This document shows, piece after piece, positions 7,257 through 15,155 of a DNA stretch of 50,138 bases (the stretch's first letter is position 1; every line of letters begins with the position of its first letter). The notes beneath the pieces were generated by a model. That model searched no databases and was not told where the DNA came from. It was given only the letters and a program-made list of their open reading frames with translations. Position numbers and translations under genes: made by a program. The stretch is from an uncultured beta proteobacterium (GTDB lineage: Bacteria > Pseudomonadota > Gammaproteobacteria > Burkholderiales > Burkholderiaceae): the NCBI GenBank assembly GCA_903909925.1, contig CAIVXR010000228.1:1-50138 (forward strand), read 5' to 3'.

Positions 7257-8546
7257 ATGGACACCTTTTTTGACGATTGGCCTTTTTATAGCCAAGTTGC
7301 TCTAGTCCTATTTTTACTCGCTCTTTCTGGCTTTTTCTCTATGGCCGAAACCAGTATGTTGTCATCCAATCGTCATCGCCTACGGGCTATGGCTACGAGC
7401 GGCAATAAAGGCGCTGCTTTAGCAGAGCAACTGCTAAAGCGCATTGATTCGCTCTTATCTGTGCTCTTAATTTCGAATAACCTCATCAACACCATCCTGC
7501 CAATCCTTGTGACTGGAATTGCGCTGCACATATTTGGCGATAGCGGGCTCGTACTTTCTTTAGCAACCTTAGTAGTTGCTTTGCTCATTATTATTTTTAG
7601 TGAAATCACACCAAAAGTGATCGGGGCAGCCTATCCAGAAAAGATTGCTTCTCGCGTAGGCTGGTTTATTTTGCCGCTGACCTTTTTTCTAAAACCATTG
7701 CTATGGTTTATTAATAGCTTTGTATCAGGTCTGATGAAGGCATCAGGACTGCAATCTTCTGCTGACAGCAGAACCATGAGTAAAGAAGAGTTGCGCAGCT
7801 TAGTTTTGGAATCTAATCGATTTGTGTCAAATCATCATCGCAATATTTTGCTGAACTTATTTAACTTAGAAAATATTCTGGTTAATGATGTGATGACCCC
7901 GAGATCGAAAATTGAAATTTTGGATCTCTCGCGACCGATTGACGAGGTAGTTCAACAGTTAGAGACGTGCTATCACAACAAGTTACCTGTTTGTGATGGT
8001 GATTCTGAGCGTATCGTTGGTATCCTATCTGTCAAGAAAGCTCTGTCACTATTAGGCGATACAGACTTAAAGCATGAAGACTTTAAGTCCTTATTGAATG
8101 AGCCTTATTTCATTCCAAGTGGAACACCAGTCTTGCAACAAATGCAATTCTTTCAAGATAACCAGCAGCGCTTAAGTCTGGTCGTCAATGAGTATGGCGA
8201 GGTTCTTGGTTTAGTAACTTTTGAAGATATTGTGGAAGAGCTTATTGGTGAGTTCACAACCTCTTTTTCTAATCTTTCAACTGATCCTCATTGGTTAGCC
8301 AATGGCACCTATCTGGCTAGCGGTACTGCATCTCTAAGAGATCTCAATCGCCTGCTAAATCTCAATCTACCCTTAGATGGTCCTCGCACCCTCAATGGCC
8401 TAATCCTCGAGAAGCTTGAGGCAATACCAGATCATGATGTGAGCTTGAGAATTGCTGACATCGTGATGGAGATCATGCAATTTGATGAACAAGGTGTGAA
8501 GACTGTCAAGCTCTATCGACCCTCAATTAATCAAGAGCAAGATTGA
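7257..8546 (+). CDS. CNNM/CorC (HlyC/CorC) family membrane protein: DUF21, CBS pair and CorC_HlyC domains
   Basis: A 429-residue inner-membrane protein. The N-terminal DUF21 domain (about 10-180) has three to four membrane segments and the signature FFSMAETSM plus FSEITPKVIG. Two CBS repeats follow (starting near MTPRSKIEILDL and YFIPSGTPVLQQ, the second ending in GLVTFEDIVEELIGEF). The C-terminal CorC_HlyC domain includes GTASLRDLNRLL and LNGLILEKLEAIPDHD. Family members mediate or regulate Mg2+ (or Co2+) efflux and homeostasis; the older haemolysin label is misleading. ATG at 7257 is preferred over an upstream TTG at 7242 because it has an AGG-containing site. Its stop overlaps the next start (TTGA), so it is probably co-transcribed and translationally coupled with the pilus ATPase gene. 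Confidence 0.88.
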   Translation: MDTFFDDWPFYSQVALVLFLLALSGFFSMAETSMLSSNRHRLRAMATSGNKGAALAEQLLKRIDSLLSVLLISNNLINTILPILVTGIALHIFGDSGLVLSLATLVVALLIIIFSEITPKVIGAAYPEKIASRVGWFILPLTFFLKPLLWFINSFVSGLMKASGLQSSADSRTMSKEELRSLVLESNRFVSNHHRNILLNLFNLENILVNDVMTPRSKIEILDLSRPIDEVVQQLETCYHNKLPVCDGDSERIVGILSVKKALSLLGDTDLKHEDFKSLLNEPYFIPSGTPVLQQMQFFQDNQQRLSLVVNEYGEVLGLVTFEDIVEELIGEFTTSFSNLSTDPHWLANGTYLASGTASLRDLNRLLNLNLPLDGPRTLNGLILEKLEAIPDHDVSLRIADIVMEIMQFDEQGVKTVKLYRPSINQEQD

Positions 8547-9622
8547 GCAACCCCCATGATGACTCACTCATTATTCGCACCTGGCATGAAATCGCAGTTA
8601 CTGCGCTGGAATCTAGGGCGACTGATATTCACATTGAAGCTGGGTCACAAGCTACTCTAGTTCGCATTAGGGTTGATGGCTTGCTACGTGTGCAAGCGCA
8701 ATTTGAAATTTCACTACATGAGCGCTTAATCACTCGAATCAAAATACTGGCGCGCCTTGATATTGCTGAAAAACGCCTACCCCAAGATGGCCGACTGTTG
8801 ATTGGCCCTGATTTTTCTAAACCCCATATTGACTGCCGGGTTTCGATACTTCCAACCCTATATGGTGAAAAAGCAGTCATCCGAATTTTGCCAAATAGCC
8901 TTAACGATCTTGCTGTTGAACAAATTGGCTTGCTCCCAGAACAGTTAGCAATCTTTCAAGGTGCTCTCAAGCAAGCCAATGGTTTGATATTAGTAACCGG
9001 CCCTACTGGTAGCGGGAAAACAAGAACTCTCTATAGTTGTTTGCGGACCCTAAATCAAAGTCATCGCAATCTTTGCTCTATAGAAGATCCCATTGAAATT
9101 CGTCTACCTGGAGTGAATCAAATAGCGTATCACCCTCGCTCAGGCTTAGATTTTCCAACTATCATCCGCGCCTTGCTGCGGCAAGATCCAGATGTCATCA
9201 TGATTGGCGAAATTCGAGATAGCGCTACTGCAGAGCTTGCAATACAAGCAGCACAGACTGGCCATCTTGTCTTGAGCACTTTACATACGCGCAATGCTAG
9301 AGGCGCGCTCACGAGATTAAAAAGTTTAGGCCTTGATCAGGAGTCGCTAGAATCTTGTTTACGTAGTGTAAGCTCACAACGCTTGGTTCGAAAGATTTGT
9401 CGCCAATGTCAGGGCAAGGCAATCAAAGAAAATAGTCATTGCCCAACCTGCAAAGGGACTGGCAGCTATGGTCGTATTGGAGTGCATGAAGTATTAGGCG
9501 TAACGCACTTATTTAATTCATCTTTAAAGCATCTAAGCATGTATGAGGCTGGCCTGCAATATGTCAAAGCAGGTTTGATTCATGAGCCCGATCTACAGAC
9601 TGAGATCGGCACATGGCACTAA
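8543..9622 (+). CDS. pilB: GspE/PilB-type secretion/pilus ATPase, lacking the N-terminal domain
   Basis: A 359-residue hexameric-type ATPase that powers type IV pilus or type II secretion assembly. Seen: the region from ATDIHIE to RLPQDGR (PAS-like N2 domain), Walker A GPTGSGKT (about 153-160), the Asp and Walker B regions (RQDPDVIMIGEIRD), the His box (GHLVLSTLHTRNA) and the tetracysteine zinc motif CRQC...CPTC (about 284-302) typical of GspE/PilB. The N1 domain of about 150-200 residues found in most PilB/GspE proteins, which contacts GspL/PilM or c-di-GMP, is missing. The start is a TTG overlapping the previous stop; nearby ATGs are out of frame. Followed at once by the platform gene (10-base overlap). 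No pilin gene is in the window. Confidence 0.85.
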   Translation: MSNPHDDSLIIRTWHEIAVTALESRATDIHIEAGSQATLVRIRVDGLLRVQAQFEISLHERLITRIKILARLDIAEKRLPQDGRLLIGPDFSKPHIDCRVSILPTLYGEKAVIRILPNSLNDLAVEQIGLLPEQLAIFQGALKQANGLILVTGPTGSGKTRTLYSCLRTLNQSHRNLCSIEDPIEIRLPGVNQIAYHPRSGLDFPTIIRALLRQDPDVIMIGEIRDSATAELAIQAAQTGHLVLSTLHTRNARGALTRLKSLGLDQESLESCLRSVSSQRLVRKICRQCQGKAIKENSHCPTCKGTGSYGRIGVHEVLGVTHLFNSSLKHLSMYEAGLQYVKAGLIHEPDLQTEIGTWH

Positions 9623-10659
9623 GTAAATTAGATCAACTTTCTTTTGCCCAGCAACTCTTATCACTCTTGACTGCTGGGCTTGCACTTTTAAATGCAATAG
9701 AACTAATGCTAAGTTCTGGCACAAAGGGGTGGCAACGCTCCTTAAGTCATTTGCCAATCCAGCTAAGAAAGGGACATAGCTTTTCACAAGCCCTGCTGGG
9801 ACAGAGAAACCAGTTTTCTGCAGAATTTATTAACCTCATTCGGGTCAGTGAACGCACCGGCAATATTGAACTAGCACTACAAACTATTTGCCAGCAGCTT
9901 GAGGCTCAAATTGAACTGCGGCGTAAGGTTCAGCAAGCTTTGAGCTACCCTGCTATCACCCTTGCCAGCTCCTTTTTACTAATCCTGGTCATGATGATTT
10001 GGGTGGTACCGGTATTTAAGGATGTCTTTTCTCACTTTCAAGCGCAATTGCCAGCGCCCACTAGAGTACTCATTCAAATATCTACTGTGATTCAGTCTTT
10101 TTTCTTAGAAATACTTACCCTTATCATTAGTAGCGCTGGATTATTTTTGCTTGCGTGGATCAAAATACCCAACTTGCAGAAAAAATGTGACGAACTGAGT
10201 TTTTGTATTCCAATACTTGGTAAGTTATTTCGCCTCGCAACGCTGACCTACTGGTGCAGGACTTTGGGGCACTTATTAGACTCAGGCTTAGCGCTTCCCG
10301 ATGCACTTCGTGTGACTGCGCAATCTTCTAACCATTGGCTTAGTCATAACCTGAGCGCCGAGGTCTTTAAACATCTCACTAGGGGCTGGCCACTAGGTGA
10401 TGCGCTTATTCGCGCCGATCCTAAACACATCTTGTTTGATATGGAAACTTTACAATTACTCCGAATTGCTTCAGAAAGTGGCGCCCTTCCAAAAATGCTA
10501 GGTAAGCGCGCAAATGCACTGGGGTCCCAACTTAGCAATCGCCTTAATACCTTGAGTCAAAGCTTAGAGCCCTTGCTCATTATCTTTGTTGGGATTGTTA
10601 TTGGTAGTCTTGTCATAATCCTGTATCTCCCAATTTTTAATCTAGGACAAATTGTGTAA
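9613..10659 (+). CDS. pilC: GspF/PilC-type inner-membrane platform protein
   Basis: A 348-residue polytopic membrane protein of the type II secretion / type IV pilus platform family, which sits above the ATPase and guides pseudopilin polymerisation. Two GspF domains are recognisable: one starting LSFAQQLLSLLTAGLALLNAIE with VSERTGNIELALQ, and the second around LTYWCRTLGHLLDSGLALPDAL with RIASESGALPKML. Membrane segments lie near 115-130 and 170-190 and at the C-terminus (LLIIFVGIVIGSLVIILYLP). It is somewhat shorter than typical PilC (about 400 residues), mostly at the N-terminus. The ATG at 9613 overlaps the ATPase gene by 10 bases, and its stop overlaps the peptidase start (TAATG). Confidence 0.87.
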   Translation: MALSKLDQLSFAQQLLSLLTAGLALLNAIELMLSSGTKGWQRSLSHLPIQLRKGHSFSQALLGQRNQFSAEFINLIRVSERTGNIELALQTICQQLEAQIELRRKVQQALSYPAITLASSFLLILVMMIWVVPVFKDVFSHFQAQLPAPTRVLIQISTVIQSFFLEILTLIISSAGLFLLAWIKIPNLQKKCDELSFCIPILGKLFRLATLTYWCRTLGHLLDSGLALPDALRVTAQSSNHWLSHNLSAEVFKHLTRGWPLGDALIRADPKHILFDMETLQLLRIASESGALPKMLGKRANALGSQLSNRLNTLSQSLEPLLIIFVGIVIGSLVIILYLPIFNLGQIV

Positions 10660-11159
10660 TGGGCTCTCTAGCAGTCACTGACCTTATTCGGCTTTCGCTG
10701 ATCCTAGTATTGGTTTATTTAGCCTATATTGACTTAAGGACATTTCGATTACCAGACCTCTTTACTCTGCCCCTGATCTTTGTAGGGCTTTGCTTTAATG
10801 GTTTTTCAAGCCTGGCATTTATAGACTCTCAAGCATCCATCCTCGGCGCTCTGCTTGGCTATTCATTGTTATGGCTATTAAATCGCCTATATCGATATAT
10901 CAAGAAACAAGACGGCATTGGGATGGGTGATGCCAAGCTTTTAGCCGCACTAGGTGCCTGGCTGGGCTGGAGCGCTCTTCCAGGCGTCTTATTCCTGGCA
11001 TCCGTCCTTGGAATCGTTGGCGGCATACTCTGGCTCAAGCTCAATAAAAAAAATCAGGGGTCACCATTTCCTTTTGGGCCATTTCTGATCTTTGCTGGCA
11101 TCATTGAGTTGTTATGGTCACAGCTGATTCAAAATCTACTATTGAGCAATCTGCTCTAA
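10659..11159 (+). CDS. pilD: Prepilin peptidase (A24 family), peptidase domain only
   Basis: A 166-residue membrane aspartic protease that removes the leader of type IV prepilins or pseudopilins. The catalytic pair is Asp25 in YIDLRTFRLPD and Asp91 in the GMGD motif (88-91), each next to a membrane helix. It lacks the N-terminal cytoplasmic methyltransferase domain with paired CxxC motifs that PilD/GspO enzymes use to N-methylate the mature pilin. There is no room for it upstream because the ATG overlaps the pilC stop. It is therefore more like short CpaA/TadV-type enzymes in architecture, though its operon partners are PilB/PilC-like. Its 3' end overlaps the assigned coaE start by 46 bases. 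Confidence 0.85.
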   Translation: MGSLAVTDLIRLSLILVLVYLAYIDLRTFRLPDLFTLPLIFVGLCFNGFSSLAFIDSQASILGALLGYSLLWLLNRLYRYIKKQDGIGMGDAKLLAALGAWLGWSALPGVLFLASVLGIVGGILWLKLNKKNQGSPFPFGPFLIFAGIIELLWSQLIQNLLLSNLL

Positions 11160-11800
11160 GCGCACTAAAGGGGCGCATACCCCTCATTGGCCTAACGGGC
11201 GGGATTGGCTCTGGAAAAACTGCTGTTAGTGACTTACTGACTCAGCTTGGTGCTGGCATCGTAGATACCGACCTGATTGCCCATCAAATTACAGCGCCTC
11301 ATGGATCTGCAATAGCGCTGATTGAAAAACAATTTGGTGCGGACTTCATTACAACAGATGGCGCCCTGAACAGAGATAAGATGCGCTCCTTGGTCTTTGC
11401 CACGCCAGAAGCCAGAAAATCCTTAGAGGCGATTACCCATCCACTGATACGCCAAGAGACTACTAAACAAGCCCTACAGTTAAGTGAAGAAGGCGCTCCA
11501 TACCTAGTCTTCGTCGTGCCCTTACTTATTGAGTCTGGGTCCTGGCAGAATCTGATTGATCTTCTCGTAGTCGTGGACTGCCCCCAAGAGACCCAAATTC
11601 AAAGGGTGATGCAGCGCAGCAATTTAAGCCGGGAAGAGGTTGAACAAATTCTGGCTGCTCAAGCAAGTAGGCAAGAGCGTCTCAAGCATGCTGATATGGT
11701 TATCGAGAACCAGGGAAGCCCAAAGCAACTAGAAGTAGAAGTGCAAAACTTGCACCAAAAAATTTTACGGTTTCAGAAAGATCGACTCAGTTCGTCATAG
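11114..11800 (+). CDS. coaE: Dephospho-CoA kinase
   Basis: A 228-residue cytoplasmic kinase catalysing the last step of CoA synthesis, phosphorylation of dephospho-CoA at the ribose 3'-OH. P-loop GGIGSGKT (29-36) within IGLTGGIGSGKTAVSD, then IVDTDLIAHQ and the substrate-binding THPLIRQ and FVVPLLIESG, all characteristic. The N-terminus (about 20 residues before the P-loop strand) is a little long and overlaps pilD by 46 bases. No other ATG lies between 11114 and the conserved core, so I keep this start. Being 11 bases ahead of zapD suggests co-transcription. The pilBCD-coaE-zapD order is common in betaproteobacteria. Confidence 0.93.
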   Translation: MVTADSKSTIEQSALSALKGRIPLIGLTGGIGSGKTAVSDLLTQLGAGIVDTDLIAHQITAPHGSAIALIEKQFGADFITTDGALNRDKMRSLVFATPEARKSLEAITHPLIRQETTKQALQLSEEGAPYLVFVVPLLIESGSWQNLIDLLVVVDCPQETQIQRVMQRSNLSREEVEQILAAQASRQERLKHADMVIENQGSPKQLEVEVQNLHQKILRFQKDRLSSS

Positions 11801-11811
11801 AATATGGGCTT

Positions 11812-12564
11812 GTGATTGTCTACGAATACCCATTTAACGAATTAGTTCGAAGCATGCTTCGGCTGGAGTATTTGTTCGCCCGTTTCAATCACTTCCTGCG
11901 CTCAGATGATCCAGAGCTTCACCATAACGCCATCTCTATTTTGTTTGATCTTGGTGATATTGGCGCAAGGGGTGATATTAAGTCTTTATTACTCAAAGAA
12001 TTCGAGCGTCAAAAATATGCTCTCAATGGCCTCAAGTCATCACAGAAGGTAGATCAAGAAGCCCTCTCCCAAACTCTATCTGAAATTGACTCTGCTGCCA
12101 GTAGCATCAATCAATCTGCTGGCAAGCCTAATTCAGCGATTACAGAAAGTGAATGGTTAAATGCGATTCGTACTCGACTCAATATTCCAGGTGGAACGAG
12201 TCCAATTGATTTACCTAGCTATCATGCCTGGAAAAATAGTCCTTCAAGCGAGCGTCGCAAAATTTTAGAAAAATATGTAGGCCCACTTTTGCCATGGCAA
12301 CAATCATGTCAATTATTTTTGCGCCTATTACGTCAATCCGGCGAAGCAAAAGATGTGCTTGCCCACAATGGCTCGTTTCAGCAAGCGCCTTCTGGCAAGG
12401 TATATCAACTAATGCGCATTACCTTAGAAGATGACACCCTGTATTCAGAAATCAGCGCTAATAAATACCTACTCTCAGTGCGCTTTTTAAAAGCCGATGG
12501 GGATAAAAAGGCACAGCTTGTTAGTACAGATGTGCCGTTTAAACTGACGCTCTGTCAGTTCTAA
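11812..12564 (+). CDS. zapD: Cell division protein ZapD
   Basis: A 250-residue cytoplasmic protein (former DUF1342) that binds FtsZ and bundles its filaments at the division site. The N-terminal YEYPFNELVRSMLRLEYLFARF is typical of the family, followed by an alpha-helical domain and a C-terminal beta-rich part. The start is GTG (11812), since the ATG just before it is followed at once by a stop in its own frame. Its stop overlaps the convergent mutT stop by 4 bases. In many relatives a small yacG gene follows zapD; none is present here. Confidence 0.92.
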   Translation: MIVYEYPFNELVRSMLRLEYLFARFNHFLRSDDPELHHNAISILFDLGDIGARGDIKSLLLKEFERQKYALNGLKSSQKVDQEALSQTLSEIDSAASSINQSAGKPNSAITESEWLNAIRTRLNIPGGTSPIDLPSYHAWKNSPSSERRKILEKYVGPLLPWQQSCQLFLRLLRQSGEAKDVLAHNGSFQQAPSGKVYQLMRITLEDDTLYSEISANKYLLSVRFLKADGDKKAQLVSTDVPFKLTLCQF

Positions 12565-12977
12565 GCCAAAGACCTTCTAAGGCACTCCAGCATTGGCCAG
12601 GCCGCTGGCAGTAAGGGCTCAACACTGGGAGTCTGCGCGCCAATAAACTCCCAAGAGAGAGCTTGCCCCTCACGCCCTATCGGTTTACCTGTCCAATTAC
12701 GGATAATGCTGACATACAAGCGAACATAAGCATGTGGATAGTCGTGCTCCAAGACGGTTAATTCTTCGCTAGACTCAATGTCGATACCAAGCTCTTCTTG
12801 CAGTTCACGCTGTAAAGCCTGAAAAACCGTTTCACCTTTTTCTACTTTTCCGCCTGGTACTTCCCAGTAACCAGCATAGGGCTTACCTTCAGGCCTTTGA
12901 CCTAAAAGATAGCGATTTTCCGAATCCAATAATATTCCTGCAGCAACAACGGTGACAGGGCGATTCATTTCATTCAT
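12561..12977 (-). CDS. mutT: NUDIX hydrolase, MutT-type (8-oxo-dGTP diphosphatase)
   Basis: A 138-residue NUDIX enzyme. The full Nudix box GX5EX7REUXEEXGU is at residues 43-65 (GKVEKGE through REL, EELGI), preceded by GYWEVPG, as in MutT proteins that clear 8-oxo-dGTP to prevent A:T to C:G transversions. Length matches E. coli MutT closely. Position in the coaE-zapD neighbourhood also fits mutT. It is convergent with zapD and lies 14 bases downstream of the DUF815 ATPase gene, so the two are probably co-transcribed. MNEMNR offers two ATGs three codons apart; either start is possible. Confidence 0.9.
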   Translation of the reverse strand: MNEMNRPVTVVAAGILLDSENRYLLGQRPEGKPYAGYWEVPGGKVEKGETVFQALQRELQEELGIDIESSEELTVLEHDYPHAYVRLYVSIIRNWTGKPIGREGQALSWEFIGAQTPSVEPLLPAAWPMLECLRRSLA

Positions 12978-12991
12978 AGAAATAAATCATC

Positions 12992-13849
12992 TCAAGCATG
13001 AGAGCCTGCCCAGTGTTTTGCAAATTGCCAGGCGACCCGACCAGAACGTGAACCGCGCTCCAGCGCCCAAACTAAGGCCTCTGAATGTGCAGATTCAATT
13101 TGTGCAGCATTTAAACCAAAATGGCTTAACCAATGCGCAACGATAGCCAAATACTCATCTTGCTTTGGTGGATAAAAAGAGAGCCACAACCCAAAACGCT
13201 CAGATAAAGAAATTTTTTCTTCTACTACTTCGCCCGGATGAATCTCACCATCATCGCTATAAGCGTAGCCTTCGTTATCTTTCATATACTCAGGCAATAA
13301 ATGGCGACGGTTTGATGTGGCATAAATCAAAATATTATCGACTTGAGCGGAAACAGATCCATCAAGGGCAGATTTCATTGCCTTATATCCAGATTCGCCC
13401 TCATCAAATGACAGATCATCACAAAAAACAATAAACCGCTCAGGTCGCTCAGCCAAGATATCGGCAATCTCAGCCAAATCGGCTAAATGCTCTTTCTCTA
13501 CTTCAACTAAACGCAATCCCTGGCTAGCAAACTCATGCAGGCTAGCCTTAATCAAAGAAGATTTACCAGTTCCCCTAGCGCCTGTAAGCAATATATTATT
13601 TGCGGGCTTTTTTTGGATGAAGTGTTTAGTGTTCTCGCGTATAGCATCTCGTTGACGATCAATATTCTTCAAATCATCAAATGTGATATCTGAAATATGT
13701 TTCACTGGTTGCATAAAACCAATACTGCCAAAAATACTATCGCGCCTACGCCATCTAAACGCAGTAGAAGACTTCCACTCCTTCTCAGTTAAAGGCTTAG
13801 GCAGGAAAGTTTCTAGATGGTCTAAGAGTTGCTCTAATTTTTCATTCAT
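12992..13849 (-). CDS. DUF815 family P-loop ATPase
   Basis: A 285-residue AAA-like ATPase of the uncharacterised DUF815 family. Walker A is GARGTGKS (90-97), Walker B is FIVFCDDLSF, and TSNRRHLLPEYM is a sensor-like stretch. SERFGLWLSFYPPKQDEYL is typical of the family. No membrane segment or signal peptide. It sits between argJ (11 bases upstream) and mutT (14 bases downstream) on one strand, an arrangement also seen in other betaproteobacteria. Function is unknown; the name should stay descriptive. Confidence 0.8.
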   Translation of the reverse strand: MNEKLEQLLDHLETFLPKPLTEKEWKSSTAFRWRRRDSIFGSIGFMQPVKHISDITFDDLKNIDRQRDAIRENTKHFIQKKPANNILLTGARGTGKSSLIKASLHEFASQGLRLVEVEKEHLADLAEIADILAERPERFIVFCDDLSFDEGESGYKAMKSALDGSVSAQVDNILIYATSNRRHLLPEYMKDNEGYAYSDDGEIHPGEVVEEKISLSERFGLWLSFYPPKQDEYLAIVAHWLSHFGLNAAQIESAHSEALVWALERGSRSGRVAWQFAKHWAGSHA

Positions 13850-13860
13850 ATTTTTAGCTT

Positions 13861-15096
13861 TTAAGAGCGGTAGTCGGCATTAATAGATACGTATTCATGA
13901 GACAAGTCGCATGTCCACATCGTTTGAGTAGTATTACCACGGCCCAGGTCAATCCTGACAGTAATCTCTTGAGCTTGCATTACCCTTTGGCCATCGGCTT
14001 CTTGATAGCTTGGGTTGCGACCACCATCTTTAGTAACCCAAACGTCACCAAGCCACATCTGCACACGACCTACATCTAAGTCGGCAATACCGGCATAACC
14101 AATCGCTGCCAAAATACGGCCCAGATTTGGATCGCTTGCAAAGAAAGCGGTTTTCACTAAGGGAGAGTGTGCTACGGCTTTCGCAACTAAGCGACACTCC
14201 GCTTCGGTCTTGCCCCCGAATACCTCAATGGTAATAAATTTCGTAGCCCCCTCACCATCACGCACAATCATTTGCGCTAACTTTCTAGCCAGCGCAATCA
14301 AAGCATCGCGGACCACCGCATAACTTGGATCTGCTACTGATTGAATCTGTGCTGCAGACTGGCCAGTAGCAATCACAATGAATGAGTCATTCGTTGAGGT
14401 ATCACCATCAATGGTGATAGCATTAAAAGAAAGGTCAGCAACTTCACGAGTGAGCTGCATCAATAGGCCAGGAGCAAAACCTGCATCGGTTGCAATAAAG
14501 CCGAGCATAGTTGCCATATTTGGATGAATCATCCCAGCACCCTTACAGATACCGGTAATCACTACTGGTCCTGCTGGAGTTGATACCGTTATTGAAGTTG
14601 CTTTAGGCTGGGTATCAGTAGTCATGATGGCCTGTGCAGCATCAAGCCAATTGTCTTCGCCTAAATTGGAAACTGCCTTTGGCAAAGCCTGAATAATTTT
14701 TTCAATTGGCAAAGGCTCCAGAATCACACCTGTTGAAAATGGCAGAATTTGCTCTGGATGAATCTTCAGATCTTTAGCGAGAGCAGCGCATGTTTGTAAG
14801 GCATGTTTCATACCTGATTCACCAGTGCCAGCATTGGCATTACCGGTATTGACCACTAAAGCGCGGATTTCTCCATTGCGACCCTCTTGCGCCAAATGCT
14901 CACGACAAACTTGCACGGGTGCAGCGCAAAAGCGATTTAAAGTAAATACTCCAGCAACCTGAGACCCAGGCGCCAAAGTCATGACTAACAAATCTTTACG
15001 ATTTGCTTTCTTGATTCCGGCTTCAGCAATACCCATCTCAAAACCTTTTATGGGCTTGAGATCAGCTTTTAGAGGGAGGGGTAGATTAACTGTCAT
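13861..15096 (-). CDS. argJ: Bifunctional glutamate N-acetyltransferase / amino-acid acetyltransferase
   Basis: A 411-residue enzyme of arginine synthesis. It moves acetyl from N-acetylornithine to glutamate, recycling it, and in bifunctional forms also makes N-acetylglutamate from acetyl-CoA. The self-cleavage region reads KGAGMIHPNMATMLGF; cleavage occurs at the Ala-Thr bond and Thr becomes the nucleophile. DGDTSTNDSF and the C-terminal region with DLSHEYVSINADYRS are also conserved. Whether it is mono- or bifunctional cannot be told from the sequence. No Shine-Dalgarno is obvious. It lies 59 bases downstream of secA on the same strand and 11 bases ahead of the DUF815 gene. Confidence 0.95.
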   Translation of the reverse strand: MTVNLPLPLKADLKPIKGFEMGIAEAGIKKANRKDLLVMTLAPGSQVAGVFTLNRFCAAPVQVCREHLAQEGRNGEIRALVVNTGNANAGTGESGMKHALQTCAALAKDLKIHPEQILPFSTGVILEPLPIEKIIQALPKAVSNLGEDNWLDAAQAIMTTDTQPKATSITVSTPAGPVVITGICKGAGMIHPNMATMLGFIATDAGFAPGLLMQLTREVADLSFNAITIDGDTSTNDSFIVIATGQSAAQIQSVADPSYAVVRDALIALARKLAQMIVRDGEGATKFITIEVFGGKTEAECRLVAKAVAHSPLVKTAFFASDPNLGRILAAIGYAGIADLDVGRVQMWLGDVWVTKDGGRNPSYQEADGQRVMQAQEITVRIDLGRGNTTQTMWTCDLSHEYVSINADYRS

Positions 15097-15155
15097 AGTC
15101 TGACAATTGTAGATGAGGGCTTCAAGGGGTGCTAGTGAGCGACCTTAAGCAGCAT

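Noticed and set aside
10659..11159. pilD as a truncated pseudogene
   Set aside because: Both catalytic aspartates, the membrane segments and an in-frame start overlapping pilC are intact; it looks like a short functional form rather than a decayed gene.
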